Origin: Vibrio sp. Isolate34
Lineage (GTDB): Bacteria; Pseudomonadota; Gammaproteobacteria; Enterobacterales; Vibrionaceae
Length of the DNA stretch: 64,000 bases
Direction: 5' to 3'
NCBI RefSeq assembly: GCF_022397915.1
Contig: NZ_JAKEUO010000004.1
Span: 1-64,000 of the forward strand
Part shown: positions 20,920 to 31,968 of the stretch, piece by piece
Layout: each line of letters begins with the position of its first letter
Position numbering within the stretch: position 1 is the first letter of the stretch
The notes under the pieces: generated by a model
The model's input: the letters and a program-made list of their open reading frames with translations, nothing else
Databases searched by the model: none
What the model was told of the DNA's origin: nothing
Translations under genes and position numbers: made by a program

Positions 20920-22122
20920 TTAGTATCTCCCTTGGCGTGAACTGTCTGAACGAGTTTGAGTGCTAGACTTTGGATCCGCTTGAGTTTCTAACTCAATTTG
21001 ATCGTAAGTTGATGGTGCTTTTGCAGGGCGAGTGCCCGACTGAGAACCACCTTGTGCGCCTAGCTTATCAATTGGTAGGTATAGCAAGTTACCGCTTGAT
21101 TCAGAATCAATCAGGACTTTAGATGTGCTTGAGTACACTTTTTCCATTGTATCTAGATACATACGGTTACGTGTTACTTCAGGCGCTGCTTGGTATTCAG
21201 GTAGCAGTTTCTCAAACTGAGCTACTTGACCTAAAGCACCATTAACTGTGCGCTCTGAGTAACCCACCGCTTCTTTCTTCAAACGCTCAGCACGACCTGT
21301 TGCTTTTGGAAGAATGTCATTTCGGTATGCTTCAGCTTCACGTTCGAAACGCTCTTCATCCTCACGAGCCGCGATTGCATCATCAAATGCATCTTTAACT
21401 TGCTCAGGTGGACGTGCTGACTGGAAGTTCACGTCAACAATAAGAATACCCATATCGTAGCTATCGATAATACGGTTTAGTGTTTCTTGAGTGCTTTGAC
21501 GAATCTGTTGACGACCGCTGGTTAGGATACTATCCATTAGTGAGTCACCAATTACTGCACGAAGCGCAGAATCTGTCGCTTGGCGTAAGCTGTCGTCCGC
21601 ATTCGTAACACGATACAAGTACTTGTATGGGTCAGAAACACGGTATTGAACACCCATTTCAACGGTCACAACGTTTTCGTCTTTAGTCAGCATGGTGCCT
21701 GACGCGCGTAGAGAACGAATCGCTTGAACGTTTACTAGCTGCTCATCTTTGATTTCATCGATGAAGCGTGGGTGCCAGTTAAGACCAGGTTCTTCGATAC
21801 GGTCGAACTGACCCAGTCGAAGTACTACTGCTCTTTCTGCTTCGCCAACGGTGTAGAAACCCGCGAAGAACCAGATAGCAATCGCGATAACGGCAATGAC
21901 ACCAAAGCCAATTGCACCGCCACCACCGATAGATGGTCCGTTGCCGTTGCCACCCTTTTTACCAAACTTGCCACCTAACTTTTGACTTAGTTTGCTAAAA
22001 ACTTCGTCTAGATCTGGCGGTCCTTGATCTCGGCCACCGCGATTATTTTTATTACCCCAAGGGTCATTATCGCGGCCGTTATTATCGCCGTTATTGTTAT
22101 TTCCAGGCTCATTCCACGCCAT
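20920..22122 (-). CDS. hflK: HflK, SPFH-domain modulator of FtsH protease
   Basis: The 400-residue partner of HflC. The first 60 residues form a cytoplasmic, Asn/Gly-rich tail (NNNNGDNNGRDNDPWGNKNN), followed by one membrane span (GFGVIAVIAIAIWFFAGFYT), the band-7 domain starting VGEAERAVVLRLGQFDRIEEP, and a helical region. The C-terminal 40 residues are Ser/Thr/Gln-rich and likely disordered. Middle of the hfq-hflX-hflK-hflC run, 27 bp after hflX. Confidence 0.96.
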   Translation of the reverse strand: MAWNEPGNNNNGDNNGRDNDPWGNKNNRGGRDQGPPDLDEVFSKLSQKLGGKFGKKGGNGNGPSIGGGGAIGFGVIAVIAIAIWFFAGFYTVGEAERAVVLRLGQFDRIEEPGLNWHPRFIDEIKDEQLVNVQAIRSLRASGTMLTKDENVVTVEMGVQYRVSDPYKYLYRVTNADDSLRQATDSALRAVIGDSLMDSILTSGRQQIRQSTQETLNRIIDSYDMGILIVDVNFQSARPPEQVKDAFDDAIAAREDEERFEREAEAYRNDILPKATGRAERLKKEAVGYSERTVNGALGQVAQFEKLLPEYQAAPEVTRNRMYLDTMEKVYSSTSKVLIDSESSGNLLYLPIDKLGAQGGSQSGTRPAKAPSTYDQIELETQADPKSSTQTRSDSSRQGRY

Positions 22123-22149
22123 TAGAAAGCTCCATCATTTGATATGACG

Positions 22150-23457
22150 TTATACTGTAGCAGTCTCTTTGGTAACGATAAAGTCACCTAAGAGCGCCCC
22201 TTCTCTTTTTTCAAGTTTAGACCAATCTATTTGTTGCATTCGGATATCTATCAACAAGTTACCATTTTCATCATACTCTTCCTGTTGAATACATTTCATC
22301 TCGAAGAATAAGCTGCGAATACGGCCCTGATGTTGATGTGGAATACACAACCGGAATTGAACCATCTGGCTAGCTAAACGCTCAGTTAAAGCTTCAAACA
22401 GCAGTTCAATACCTTCTCCTTCCATTGCAGAAACCCAAACAGCGCGAGGTGCGCCCTCTTCGTCTCTTTCAATTCGAGGTTTTTGGTCTTCCATGCAGTC
22501 AATCTTGTTCATGACTACAAGGGTTGGCACTTCATGAGCATCGATTTCTTCTAATACTTCATGAACCGCCTGAATGTTCTCACGAAAGCGGTCATCACTG
22601 GCATCAACAACATGTAACAAAATGTCAGCTTCCTGCGTCTCTTGTAACGTAGCCTTGAACGCAGCGACCAAGTCGTGTGGTAGATGACGGATAAAACCTA
22701 CGGTATCTGCGAGAATTGCAGGCCCGACATCTGCCAAATCAATCTTACGTAGTGTTGGATCTAGGGTTGCAAACAGTTGGTCTGCAGCATAAACACCTGC
22801 ACTAGTGATTCGATTGAAAAGTGTTGATTTCCCTGCGTTGGTATAACCAACCAAAGAAATCGTTGGGATTTCAGCTCGATTACGAGCGCGTCGTCCTTGT
22901 TCACGCTGTTTAGCTACTTTCGCTAAACGACGCAATATTGCCTTTATACGGTCACGCAACAAACGTCGATCGGTTTCCAGTTGAGTTTCACCTGGACCAC
23001 GAAGGCCAATACCACCTTTCTGCCTTTCAAGGTGAGTCCAACCACGAATCAGTCGAGTAGAGATATGACGAAGCTGAGCGAGCTCAACTTGTAGCTTACC
23101 TTCGTGAGTTCGTGCACGTTGTGCAAAGATATCTAAGATCAAACCCGTGCGATCAATCACACGACATTTACACAATTGCTCGAGGTTTCGCTCTTGGGCA
23201 GGAGAGAGGGAGTGGTTAAAAATCACAATTTCAGCACCGGTTAGCTGAACAGCTTGTGCGATTTCTAGAGCTTTACCTTCTCCAACGTAGTATTTAGGGA
23301 GTGGGGATTGTCGGCTACCAGTAATCACTTGTAGCGTTTCTACCCCCGCAGAGGAGACCAGCATTTCACATTCGCTCAGGTCTTCCCATTCTCCCTCTTG
23401 CGTGAAGTTGATATGAACAAGTACGGCTCGCTCGCCGGATTCATAACGGTCAAACAA
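22150..23457 (-). CDS. hflX: Ribosome-associated GTPase HflX
   Basis: A 435-residue GTPase that splits stalled or heat-damaged 70S ribosomes. It has the N-terminal HflX domain, a glycine-rich linker GGIGLRGPGETQLETDRRLL, then the G domain with Walker A GYTNAGKSTLFNR, switch DTVGFIRHLPHDLV and NKID. The last roughly 65 residues form the typical C-terminal domain. 44 bp downstream of hfq, as in other gammaproteobacteria. Confidence 0.96.
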   Translation of the reverse strand: MFDRYESGERAVLVHINFTQEGEWEDLSECEMLVSSAGVETLQVITGSRQSPLPKYYVGEGKALEIAQAVQLTGAEIVIFNHSLSPAQERNLEQLCKCRVIDRTGLILDIFAQRARTHEGKLQVELAQLRHISTRLIRGWTHLERQKGGIGLRGPGETQLETDRRLLRDRIKAILRRLAKVAKQREQGRRARNRAEIPTISLVGYTNAGKSTLFNRITSAGVYAADQLFATLDPTLRKIDLADVGPAILADTVGFIRHLPHDLVAAFKATLQETQEADILLHVVDASDDRFRENIQAVHEVLEEIDAHEVPTLVVMNKIDCMEDQKPRIERDEEGAPRAVWVSAMEGEGIELLFEALTERLASQMVQFRLCIPHQHQGRIRSLFFEMKCIQQEEYDENGNLLIDIRMQQIDWSKLEKREGALLGDFIVTKETATV

Positions 23458-23501
23458 GCAACCAACTCCTTATTACAGCGCAAGCTGTATCAATTGAACG
23501 A

Positions 23502-23795
<294 letters not shown>

Positions 23796-23851
23796 TTATT
23801 TAGCTAGTGGTGCACAAAAAGGTGCGGCCTTTGCATCTGAGCTAAATGAAT

Positions 23852-23907
23852 AAAAAAACTCCGTTGTTATTGAAAGGCTGTGATTTTTTAAAAGCCTCAA
23901 TAACGGA
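23852..23907 (-). terminator. Long stem-loop with T tract between miaA and hfq
   Basis: On the minus strand TCCGTTATTGAGGCT pairs with a bulged complementary arm (AGCC..CAATAAC..CGGA) across a 16-nt A/T-rich loop, then seven T residues follow. Shape and position fit a terminator or attenuator within the otherwise conserved miaA-hfq unit. Confidence 0.8.
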
Positions 23908-23958
23908 TCCTTTCCAGAGTATATTCACGCAAAAGCGATCACATTATACACAGCAATA

Positions 23959-24891
23959 CTAATCAGATGCTATTGCATCTGAAAGAGTTTCTAACGCTTG
24001 TTCAATGTTTTCGCTATCTAACCAAGTTAAATCATCCCAGCTGCGCAACCAGGTGATCTGTCGCTTGGCCAACTGACGGGTTGCACAGACACCACGGAAA
24101 ACCGCTTCGTCTAAATCACAATTACCGTCTAAATAATCCCACATCTGCCTATAACCAACGCATCGGATCGATGGTAGCTCAGGATGAAGATCTTCTCTGG
24201 CGTACAACGCCTTCATTTCCTCTTCAAAGCCCGCTTCAATCATCTTCTCGAAACGCAGCTCAATGCGGCGATGGAGTTCAGTCCTTTCCTTGGGAGCTAT
24301 AGCAAATTGTTTTACACGAAATGGCAGGCTATCGCCTTTCGTTTGAGTTAGCTCAGTTAATGTTTTACCCGAAATTCGATAAACTTCCAATGCCCTTGAA
24401 AGCCTTTGTGGATCATTTGGGTGTATTCTTTCAGCGGATACGGGATCTATCTCTCTTAATTGATCATGCAGAGCCTGCCAACCTTGCTCGATAGATTCTG
24501 CTTCAATCTGCTTACGAATCTCTTGATCCGCTGCGGGTAATGGCGATAAACCTTCCAACAATGCCTTGTAGTAAAGCATTGTTCCGCCAACAAGCAGCGG
24601 AATTTTGCCTTCCGCTACAATTGCATTCATTTCATTGATCGCATCACGACGAAAATCTGCCGCAGAGTACGCTTCGCTTGGATCAAGAATATCAATCAAG
24701 CGATGAGGCGCGAGCGCAAGCTCTTCCGCATCCGGTTTAGCGGTGCCGATATCCATGTCTTTGTAGATCAATGCCGAGTCGACACTGATGATCTCTACTG
24801 GGTATTTCTGACGTAAGCGGATAGCTAAATCTGTTTTTCCTGAGGCCGTTGGGCCCATTAAAAACAACGCTAAAGGTAATTTTTCAGTCAT
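23959..24891 (-). CDS. miaA: tRNA dimethylallyltransferase MiaA
   Basis: Adds the dimethylallyl group to A37 of tRNAs reading UNN codons. The protein is 310 residues from the ATG at 24891, chosen because [18 protein letters not shown] (P-loop) then sits near the N-terminus as in the family; the longer frame would start with a TTG and 14 unrelated residues. Other landmarks are the [17 protein letters not shown] block, [19 protein letters not shown] and the tRNA-binding [16 protein letters not shown]. Lies 168 bp downstream of mutL. Confidence 0.96.
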   Translation of the reverse strand: MTEKLPLALFLMGPTASGKTDLAIRLRQKYPVEIISVDSALIYKDMDIGTAKPDAEELALAPHRLIDILDPSEAYSAADFRRDAINEMNAIVAEGKIPLLVGGTMLYYKALLEGLSPLPAADQEIRKQIEAESIEQGWQALHDQLREIDPVSAERIHPNDPQRLSRALEVYRISGKTLTELTQTKGDSLPFRVKQFAIAPKERTELHRRIELRFEKMIEAGFEEEMKALYAREDLHPELPSIRCVGYRQMWDYLDGNCDLDEAVFRGVCATRQLAKRQITWLRSWDDLTWLDSENIEQALETLSDAIASD

Positions 24892-25059
24892 GATATTTAG
24901 TATTTGTTTCTCTGTTATAGCGCTTTTTAGCAAAGGGCTTTATATCGCGATACATTCCGCTAAAAAGGGATGTCATCGCCAAAAGTTAAATCATAAACAG
25001 CCTAAGCCGTAAATAAGCTTAATTTATCTAAAACTCAGCGGTGAAAATTCACCTACAAA

Positions 25060-27237
25060 CTAAGCCATAAATGCCGCAATTGTCGCTGAAAAGTCGATAG
25101 GATTAACAAACTCTGGATCATCTAATGGAAGTAGACCATGCCAAAGTTGTTCAAGTTCCCCAACTAATTGAACCGCTTCAGATAAAGTGTAGTCGCTTTT
25201 TACTTGTGCGGTTTGAATCCCGATCCAGTTAACCAAGGATGGCAACAGGTCGTTAGACTGCTTCACTGTGCTCTGAGCATTTATTGAAGCCGCGTACGAT
25301 AACAGATCTGGGATCAGAATTTGTAAGTTTTGCTGCCTCAAAGGAGATGGCACCCCCATCACCATCACAGCTTCACTGTTTCGAGCTTTAAGCTCAATCC
25401 CCAGCAATGCCAATGTTGGACTCAGCGCCTTCGCCACCTCAACCAGCTCGCTACCAAGCTTGATGGATAACGGAACCAATAACGGTTGGCTTTTTAACGC
25501 GCCGCCTCGAGTATCAAGCTGACCAACAACACGCAATAACTCCGCCTTGGCTAAGGAAACCAAAACACAGCCATTCTTGTTGCCCATCAGGAGATACTGA
25601 CGCTCAACAATCGAGACTGCTTTCCCTAAATCCGTCACTGGTGCTCTTGGCTTGGAGCTAACTGGTTTCTGTTGAACAGTCTCTGCTTCTGCAGGCGTTG
25701 TTTGCACCAACTGTTCTTGAGGAGGGGTGAGCTCCACAGTGTGCTCATCAAAGTCTGGCGTTTTTAAAAGCTCTTTATAGGCTTTAACTTCGCGCTTTGA
25801 AGGTGCTGGCTCAGCATGATGTTGGTGTGGTTCTTTTTCTTTCTTCGGTGCAGGTCGAGACTCTATCCACTCTTGGCGAGGAGAGCCGGTAAAACTGTTT
25901 TCACTAGCAGACGAGCTTCGGCCAGCTGATGAACTTGGACTGGTTGATGAGCTTGGGCTAGCTGATGGAGCATAGTGTCGCCCGCCATCATTAACGCTGT
26001 GTTGAGGCTTATCATGAGCCTGCTCAGATTCGGCTTTTCTTGGGTAGGCTGGTGTTTGCTCAATCGCATGTCGCACTCTTTCAGAAACCTGAGATTGTTC
26101 CGAATGAGCTGGGACATTGCTTTCTTGAGCGCTAAAACTCGTCGTCTCTTCCGCTTCAGGCACAGAACTACCTTGTTGATAGTGAGTGCCTTCTGACTGA
26201 TGGAAAGCGGATTGATTAATAGGTGCAGCATCAATCTGCTTGCTCTGTGCTAAGCCATCACTCAATGCTTGGTAAATAAAGTCATGCACAAGGCGCGCTT
26301 GATGGAAACGAACTTCATGTTTTGCAGGATGAACATTCACATCGACTTGATGTGGGTCCAACTCAATAAACAACACGTACGTTGCGAATTGGTCTGGACG
26401 CAGACTGGTCTCGTAACTTTGACGAATCGCGTGATTGATCAGTTTGTCACGCATCATACGGCCATTCACATAACAGTATTGCAGATCGCTTTGCTGCCTA
26501 GCCCCTTCAGGTGTGGTGATCCACCCATGAAGCTTTAACCCTTGGTGTTCAAGCTCAATCTTAAGCATGTGACGAACAAACGCATTACCACACACTGCAG
26601 CGATGCGCTTCTCAGCCTGAACATCGGTTTTTGCCGCACGATACTGACGAATCATTTTACCGTTATGACGAAGATTGATCGTCACATCAAAACGGCTCAA
26701 TGCGATGCGTTTCAACAGTTCATCAATATGAGTAAATTCGGTTTTCTCTGTGCGTAAGAACTTGCGACGAGCAGGCGTGTTGAAGAACAAGTCCAACACC
26801 TCAACAGAGGTACCAATGGGATGTGCCGCAGGCTGCAGCTTCACCTGCATATCTCGGCCTTCACTGTGTGCAGCCCACGCTTGATCTTGAGTCGCAGGGC
26901 GTGAAGTCATGGTTAAGCGCGCAACAGAGCTGATACTCGCTAACGCTTCACCACGGAAGCCAAGGCTGATGATCGCCTCTAGGTCATCAAGAGTGTGGAT
27001 TTTGGAGGTAGCATGACGACTCAGTGCCAACGCAAGCTCATCTTTAACGATACCTTTACCGTTGTCACGAACGCGGATCATCTTGGCGCCGCCTTTCTCG
27101 ATATCAATATCGATACGTGTCGCACCAGAATCCAAACTGTTCTCAACCAGCTCTTTTACAACAGAGGCTGGCCTTTCTACCACTTCACCCGCTGCGATTT
27201 GGTTCGCTAAGCGAGCTGGCAGTATTTTGATCGTCAT
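25060..27237 (-). CDS. mutL: DNA mismatch repair protein MutL
   Basis: ATPase that links MutS recognition to MutH nicking. The 725-residue protein has the GHKL ATPase N-terminus ([40 protein letters not shown]), a transducer domain to about residue 330, and a C-terminal dimerisation domain (roughly 540-725). The linker is long, making the protein about 110 residues longer than E. coli MutL, and contains a serine-rich low-complexity run ([13 protein letters not shown]) around residues 425-450. Sits between amiB and miaA in the conserved order. Confidence 0.96.
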   Translation of the reverse strand: MTIKILPARLANQIAAGEVVERPASVVKELVENSLDSGATRIDIDIEKGGAKMIRVRDNGKGIVKDELALALSRHATSKIHTLDDLEAIISLGFRGEALASISSVARLTMTSRPATQDQAWAAHSEGRDMQVKLQPAAHPIGTSVEVLDLFFNTPARRKFLRTEKTEFTHIDELLKRIALSRFDVTINLRHNGKMIRQYRAAKTDVQAEKRIAAVCGNAFVRHMLKIELEHQGLKLHGWITTPEGARQQSDLQYCYVNGRMMRDKLINHAIRQSYETSLRPDQFATYVLFIELDPHQVDVNVHPAKHEVRFHQARLVHDFIYQALSDGLAQSKQIDAAPINQSAFHQSEGTHYQQGSSVPEAEETTSFSAQESNVPAHSEQSQVSERVRHAIEQTPAYPRKAESEQAHDKPQHSVNDGGRHYAPSASPSSSTSPSSSAGRSSSASENSFTGSPRQEWIESRPAPKKEKEPHQHHAEPAPSKREVKAYKELLKTPDFDEHTVELTPPQEQLVQTTPAEAETVQQKPVSSKPRAPVTDLGKAVSIVERQYLLMGNKNGCVLVSLAKAELLRVVGQLDTRGGALKSQPLLVPLSIKLGSELVEVAKALSPTLALLGIELKARNSEAVMVMGVPSPLRQQNLQILIPDLLSYAASINAQSTVKQSNDLLPSLVNWIGIQTAQVKSDYTLSEAVQLVGELEQLWHGLLPLDDPEFVNPIDFSATIAAFMA

Positions 27238-27340
27238 ATTAATTGCTACCTTACTGCCATCGATGAAAACGCTTTTACGTTTATGTTCGCACTTCTAAGT
27301 TAGTATTCTCACGCTTAAAGTCACTGAGTTGTTGCCAAAA

Positions 27341-29062
27341 TTATTTATGCGGAATAATCAGAACTTGGCCTATCGCCAGTTCATCAGAGCGTAGCTTGTT
27401 CGCTTGGCGAATACTGTTAACGCTCACGCCATATTTCGACGCAATTTTGCCAAGGTAATCGCCTCTTGCGACTTTATGTTTGCGCAGAGGGACATCCTTC
27501 ACTTCAACCGTAATACGTAACTTTTGGCCTACTCTCACCGTCTCTGATTTCAAGCGGTTCTCACGTTTAATATCTGCTACCGATACTTTGTAGCGGCTGG
27601 CTATCTTACCTAGGTATTCTCCAGACTTAACCGTGTGAGTGATGGTCTTAGTTTTAACAGCACTGCTTGATGATGAGCTTGAAGCGTTGCCCGGAATCTT
27701 CAACACTTGACCGATCGCTAGGCTGCTTGATTTCAGGTTGTTCAGTTTCATCAAGGCCTGTGTTGACGTGCCATATTTGCTCGCGATCACCGATAAAGAT
27801 TCGCCACGAGACACTTTATGCTGGCTCACACTACCCGTTGATGATGTTGCATTCGACAAGATAATCCCTTCAGGCGGGTTGGCTTTCAAATACTTCACCA
27901 CGGCTTTGGTTACAGCACGCGCAAGCTTGTCTTGGTGCGAACGTTGGAAAAGCAGCTTCTCTTCCGTCGGGTTCGAAATAAAGCCAGTTTCGACTAGTAC
28001 CGATGGAATCTGTGGTGAACGCAATACTGCCAAACTGGTGTTGATCGGTTTGCTGTTGTGTAGCTTAGACACCTTGCCCATTTCAGACAGAATAGCCGTT
28101 GCCAACTTATAACCTTCTTTTTGCGAGTGGCTGAACTGTAAATCCAACAAGGTTTGGTTCACGTTTTTATCATGCATATTACTTGTGAACGCCACACCGC
28201 TGCCACCAAGCAGCTCTGATTGTTTTTCTCTATTCTCAATCCAACGTGAAATCTCAGTATTGGCACGTCGAGTGTTCAACACAAACACCGAACCACCTCT
28301 TGGTTGAGGCGTCGTAAAGGCATCGGCGTGAATAGAGATCAACAAGTGAGCTTCATTCTCACGAGCAATCGCAACACGTCGATTCAGGTTTACAAAGTAG
28401 TCCGCATTGCGGGTCATACGAGTTTTGATCCCCGGAATCGCGTTCAACTGAGCAGCGATCTTTTTCGAAATGCTGAGAGTCGCATTCTTTTCATATTTAC
28501 GAGATGGGCCGATTGAGCCTGGGTCTTCGCCACCGTGACCAGGGTCAATCACGATCAGAATGTCTTTCTGACGTTTCACCTGATTAATGTCCTTGCTTAC
28601 AGTCGGCTTACTCGGCGTTGTAGCTGGTTTGCTTTTACTTTTCGCACCGTGAGGGAGATCGATAACCAAGCGGTGACCATATTGACCACCCGGCGTCGGG
28701 CTCAGTTTAAAGAGCTCAGCATTAGAAGATTTCTTTAATTCAAAAACTAAGCGATACGTCCCTTTCTGTGGTGGAGAGCTCTTACGAACTTTCGATAACA
28801 CAGGGCTATCTTTCACCACGACAGGTAGCTTGGTTGCTAACTCTGTATTTTTTAGATCGACGACTAAGCGACTCGGGCTACTCAGGGTGAAATAGCTAAA
28901 GTCGACTTCTGATTTGAGATCGATAACCACACGAGTTTCTTCAGGTGAAGGCCAAACCCTCAAACCTTTCAGTGAATTCGCAGAAACAAGTGATGAAAAC
29001 AATAAAGAGAAAACAGCAGCCATCATGGCTACTGTTGAAAAAAGGCGTTTAGAAATCAACAT
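27341..29062 (-). CDS. amiB: N-acetylmuramoyl-L-alanine amidase AmiB with three LysM domains
   Basis: Periplasmic zinc amidase that splits septal peptidoglycan during daughter-cell separation. The 573-residue protein has a signal peptide (about residues 1-28), an AMIN domain that targets the septum (about 30-135), an amidase_3 catalytic domain (about 165-390) with [16 protein letters not shown] and late [13 protein letters not shown], then three LysM repeats ([47 protein letters not shown]). E. coli AmiB has no LysM domain; multiple LysM domains are common in vibrios. The start overlaps the tsaE stop by 7 bp. Confidence 0.95.
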   Translation of the reverse strand: MLISKRLFSTVAMMAAVFSLLFSSLVSANSLKGLRVWPSPEETRVVIDLKSEVDFSYFTLSSPSRLVVDLKNTELATKLPVVVKDSPVLSKVRKSSPPQKGTYRLVFELKKSSNAELFKLSPTPGGQYGHRLVIDLPHGAKSKSKPATTPSKPTVSKDINQVKRQKDILIVIDPGHGGEDPGSIGPSRKYEKNATLSISKKIAAQLNAIPGIKTRMTRNADYFVNLNRRVAIARENEAHLLISIHADAFTTPQPRGGSVFVLNTRRANTEISRWIENREKQSELLGGSGVAFTSNMHDKNVNQTLLDLQFSHSQKEGYKLATAILSEMGKVSKLHNSKPINTSLAVLRSPQIPSVLVETGFISNPTEEKLLFQRSHQDKLARAVTKAVVKYLKANPPEGIILSNATSSTGSVSQHKVSRGESLSVIASKYGTSTQALMKLNNLKSSSLAIGQVLKIPGNASSSSSSSAVKTKTITHTVKSGEYLGKIASRYKVSVADIKRENRLKSETVRVGQKLRITVEVKDVPLRKHKVARGDYLGKIASKYGVSVNSIRQANKLRSDELAIGQVLIIPHK

Positions 29063-29520
29063 AACTCCAACTGACTAAGTAAGCGCTGTCCGTATTCACT
29101 ATTAGCGGTTAAAGAAACAATACGGTGATCGTCTTGGTAACGAATATCAATATCCATATCCGCTTCTGGCAGCATTCCATAGCCTTTTTCAGGCCATTCA
29201 ACCAAACAGATCGCGTCAGGAGTAAAGTAATCACGAATCCCCATAAACTCGAGCTCTTCAGGATCGGCTAGGCGATATAAGTCGAAGTGATACACCTGCC
29301 AATCTGCAAGTTGATAAGGTTCAACTAGAGTATACGTTGGGCTCTTTACATTTCCTTGATGGCCAAGTGCTTTTACAAAGCCACGACTGAACGTCGTTTT
29401 ACCTGCGCCAAGATCACCATGCAGATAAATAGTCGTCTGCTGTGAGCAAAGATTAGAAAGCTCCGTTCCTAGTTGAATCGTTGCTTGTTCATCTTTCAAA
29501 GTAAATTGTTTAGTGCTCAT
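29056..29520 (-). CDS. tsaE: tRNA threonylcarbamoyladenosine biosynthesis ATPase TsaE
   Basis: A 154-residue ATPase working with TsaB and TsaD to make t6A37 in ANN-decoding tRNAs. The Walker A motif [14 protein letters not shown] and the [18 protein letters not shown] and LVEWPEKG blocks are diagnostic. The ATG at 29520 was chosen because the longer frame (to 29604) adds 28 unrelated residues. First gene of the minus-strand block with amiB and mutL, divergent from queG. The common gammaproteobacterial neighbour nnr is not present here. Confidence 0.94.
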   Translation of the reverse strand: MSTKQFTLKDEQATIQLGTELSNLCSQQTTIYLHGDLGAGKTTFSRGFVKALGHQGNVKSPTYTLVEPYQLADWQVYHFDLYRLADPEELEFMGIRDYFTPDAICLVEWPEKGYGMLPEADMDIDIRYQDDHRIVSLTANSEYGQRLLSQLELC

Positions 29521-29742
29521 GAATACGTTCTCTAAAAATCGATCGTTGACTATATAAAAATCAAAAGAACAAGAATAGTAAACCGTGATGCTTTTGGGAG
29601 ACAAGCACTCAAGTGTAAGTTCTATGAAAAATACTGATCAAAACACGTCTGTTCTGGTCAATACCACTAAGATCCGTTAAGATCCGCCCCCATTTTTGCC
29701 GAACCTAATTTTAATTAGCCTTATCTTTATAAGAATGAAGCC

Positions 29743-30885
29743 ATGAACCTAGACCATCTTGCTGAAAAAATTAAAATTTGGGGAAAAGAATTAGGCTTTC
29801 AAAAAGTTGGCATCTGCGATGTTGATTTAAGAGAACACGAAGCTCCTCTCCAAGCATGGCTAGATGCAGGTAATCACGGCGAAATGGATTGGATGGCTCG
29901 ACATGGAATGATGCGAGCACGCCCTGATGAGCTTCACCCAGGAACAATTCGAGTGATCAGCGCCCGAATGAACTACCTACCACCAGAAGCTCAATTTGCC
30001 TCTAACCTAAGCGATACCACTCAAGGCTATATCAGCCGTTACTCTTTAGGCCGCGATTATCACAAATTGTTCCGTAACCAGTTGAAAAAGCTGGGACAAA
30101 GAATAGAGAAAGAGATCGAAGGTTTAGACTCACGCCCTTTCGTGGATTCAGCGCCTATTTTGGAAAGACCACTTGCTCAAAAAGCAGGACTTGGTTGGAC
30201 AGGTAAACACTCACTCATTCTCGATAAAGACGCTGGGTCTTGGTTCTTCTTAGGAGAGCTACTGGTTAACATCCCTCTTCCTGTCGATCAGCCTAGCGTT
30301 GACCAGTGTGGTAAATGCACCGCATGTATCACTTCTTGTCCTACTGGGGCCATTATTGCTGATGGCGTTGTGGATGCGCGCAAATGTATCTCGTACTTAA
30401 CCATCGAATATGATGGCGTGATCCCTGAAGAATTTAGAGACGCGATAGGAAACCGTATTTACGGTTGCGATGATTGCCAATTAGTTTGCCCGTGGAATCG
30501 TGAAGCTGATATCACAGAACAAACTGACTTTCACCGCAGAGAAGATTTCCAAGAAGCTAATCTTGTCTCCCTTGCAAGTTGGGACGAAGCAACCTTTCTG
30601 AAGAAAATGGAAGGTTCAGCAATAAGGCGCATTGGTCACACCCAATGGCTACGCAATATTTTTGTCGCGATGGGCAATGCACCATTCCAACAACGTATTG
30701 TTGAAACGCTTGAGTCTCATCGAGGGGAAAGTGATTTATTGGATGTGCACATTGAGTGGGCTTTGCAAAAACAACTACAGCAGTTACCCAACTCAAATAG
30801 CGTGCAAGAAGGCAGCAGCAAAATCGCCACGAAAAAGCACAGATTGATACGTATTGTTGAGAAAGGCCTTCCAAGAGATGCCTAG
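29743..30885 (+). CDS. queG: Epoxyqueuosine reductase QueG
   Basis: Cobalamin- and Fe-S-dependent enzyme performing the last step of queuosine synthesis on tRNA. The 380-residue protein has the QueG N-terminal domain (KELGFQKVGICDVDL, MDWMARHG), the FVDSAPILERPLAQKAGLGW substrate region, and two [4Fe-4S] motifs: CGKCTACITSCPTGAI and CDDCQLVCPWNR. A short HEAT-like tail follows. It reads toward the tRNA array, whose genes are on the opposite strand; the 633 bp between them carry DnaA-box-like sites. Confidence 0.96.
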   Translation: MNLDHLAEKIKIWGKELGFQKVGICDVDLREHEAPLQAWLDAGNHGEMDWMARHGMMRARPDELHPGTIRVISARMNYLPPEAQFASNLSDTTQGYISRYSLGRDYHKLFRNQLKKLGQRIEKEIEGLDSRPFVDSAPILERPLAQKAGLGWTGKHSLILDKDAGSWFFLGELLVNIPLPVDQPSVDQCGKCTACITSCPTGAIIADGVVDARKCISYLTIEYDGVIPEEFRDAIGNRIYGCDDCQLVCPWNREADITEQTDFHRREDFQEANLVSLASWDEATFLKKMEGSAIRRIGHTQWLRNIFVAMGNAPFQQRIVETLESHRGESDLLDVHIEWALQKQLQQLPNSNSVQEGSSKIATKKHRLIRIVEKGLPRDA

Positions 30886-31241
30886 CCCTTTAAGTATCAA
30901 GGATTGTCTCGTTACACCACATCAGCAGTCCAATATTTAAGACAACCCGTTGCACATAATTTTAGAACAATGTTTGACCTTGTTCTCAATTTTAACAATG
31001 TGGAAAAAATTCAGATCTCTCGTAAAATTCCGACACCCGCACAAAGTTAAACACAGTGCTGATAAATGATTAAGATCAAAAAACAACAAGTTAACGATCT
31101 TTTATCAAATTAAAGATGCACAGCTAACCTTATAAAAAACAGCAAGTTACCGAAACTGCAATTCAGCTAATATATTGAAAACAAGAAAGATCTTTTTGAG
31201 ATATATAAAGAATTAAGCCTGAAATAACTTTATCAACCAAG

Positions 31242-31250
31242 TTATCCACA
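31242..31250 (+). promoter_or_regulatory. DnaA box, perfect consensus
   Basis: TTATCCACA, the highest-affinity E. coli-type DnaA box. It forms an inverted pair with the box at 31261-31269. Confidence 0.75.
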
Positions 31251-31260
31251 TCGAACACTT

Positions 31261-31269
31261 TGTGGATAA
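31261..31269 (-). promoter_or_regulatory. DnaA box, perfect consensus, inverted
   Basis: TGTGGATAA on the plus strand is TTATCCACA on the minus strand. It faces the box 10 bp away. Confidence 0.75.
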
Positions 31270-31518
31270 GTCTGTTTATAGATGTGAAAAACCTCAAGTA
31301 TCTGCTTCAGAGACCTGATGTTTACTAGCATTCCAGTTGCTAAGAAAAATTTAAGACAAAAAAATATCCACCATGATGGAGGATTATTTGCTTTTTTGGG
31401 GGATTATGCTTCGCAGCATTAAAGAAAGAGCGTGACCTTTAAGGTCGCCTTTAAACTCTGTGATCTAAAGAAAAACACGGTGGTTTAAAGTATCTTATTA
31501 GCTTTTTTAGAAGAAAGC

Positions 31519-31594
31519 TGGAGCGATACATCGGGTTCGAACCGATGACCTCAACCTTGGCAAGGTTGCGCTCTACCAACTGAGCTAGTATCGC
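31519..31594 (-). tRNA. tRNA-Gly (GCC), copy 1
   Basis: A 76-nt cloverleaf with the anticodon loop TTGCCAA between CAACC and GGTTG, T-loop TTCGAAC, acceptor GCGATAC/GTATCGC, and an encoded TCCA end. Last gene of the array in transcription order. Confidence 0.96.
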
Positions 31595-31627
31595 ATAAGT
31601 TAATCGCTGTCGCGCTTAACTGTAATG

Positions 31628-31704
<77 letters not shown>

Positions 31705-31782
31705 TCCGGATGCATTGTTTAAGACAATGAGGCTTGTCTCTAGGAGACCCTTCTAGGAATTTACTACCTAAAAGAATAAAGC

Positions 31783-31858
31783 TGGAGCGATACATCGGGT
31801 TCGAACCGATGACCTCAACCTTGGCAAGGTTGCGCTCTACCAACTGAGCTAGTATCGC
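31783..31858 (-). tRNA. tRNA-Gly (GCC), copy 2
   Basis: 76 nt, identical by eye to copy 1, with CCA encoded. The repeat period to copy 1 is 264 bp. Confidence 0.96.
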
Positions 31859-31891
31859 ATAAGTTAACCGCTATCGCGTTTAACTGTAATA

Positions 31892-31968
<77 letters not shown>

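Larger units (their letters stand above)
30886..31518. other. Gene-free AT-rich region with DnaA boxes (datA-like candidate)
   Basis: No credible gene lies between queG and the tRNA array. The stretch contains two perfect DnaA boxes in inverted orientation, TTATCCACA (31242-31250) and TGTGGATAA (31261-31269), 10 bp apart. Two further matches to TTWTNCACA on the minus strand lie at 31283-31291 and 30999-31007, and a one-mismatch box (TTAAACACA) lies near 31047. GATC sites followed by T-rich sequence (GATCTTTTATC, GATCTTTTTGAG) are also present. A near-match to an IHF site overlaps TATCAACCAAG at 31231-31241. In E. coli, datA lies between the glyVXY tRNA genes and queG, the same neighbourhood. 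No canonical terminator was found for the tRNA operon or queG here. Confidence 0.6.
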
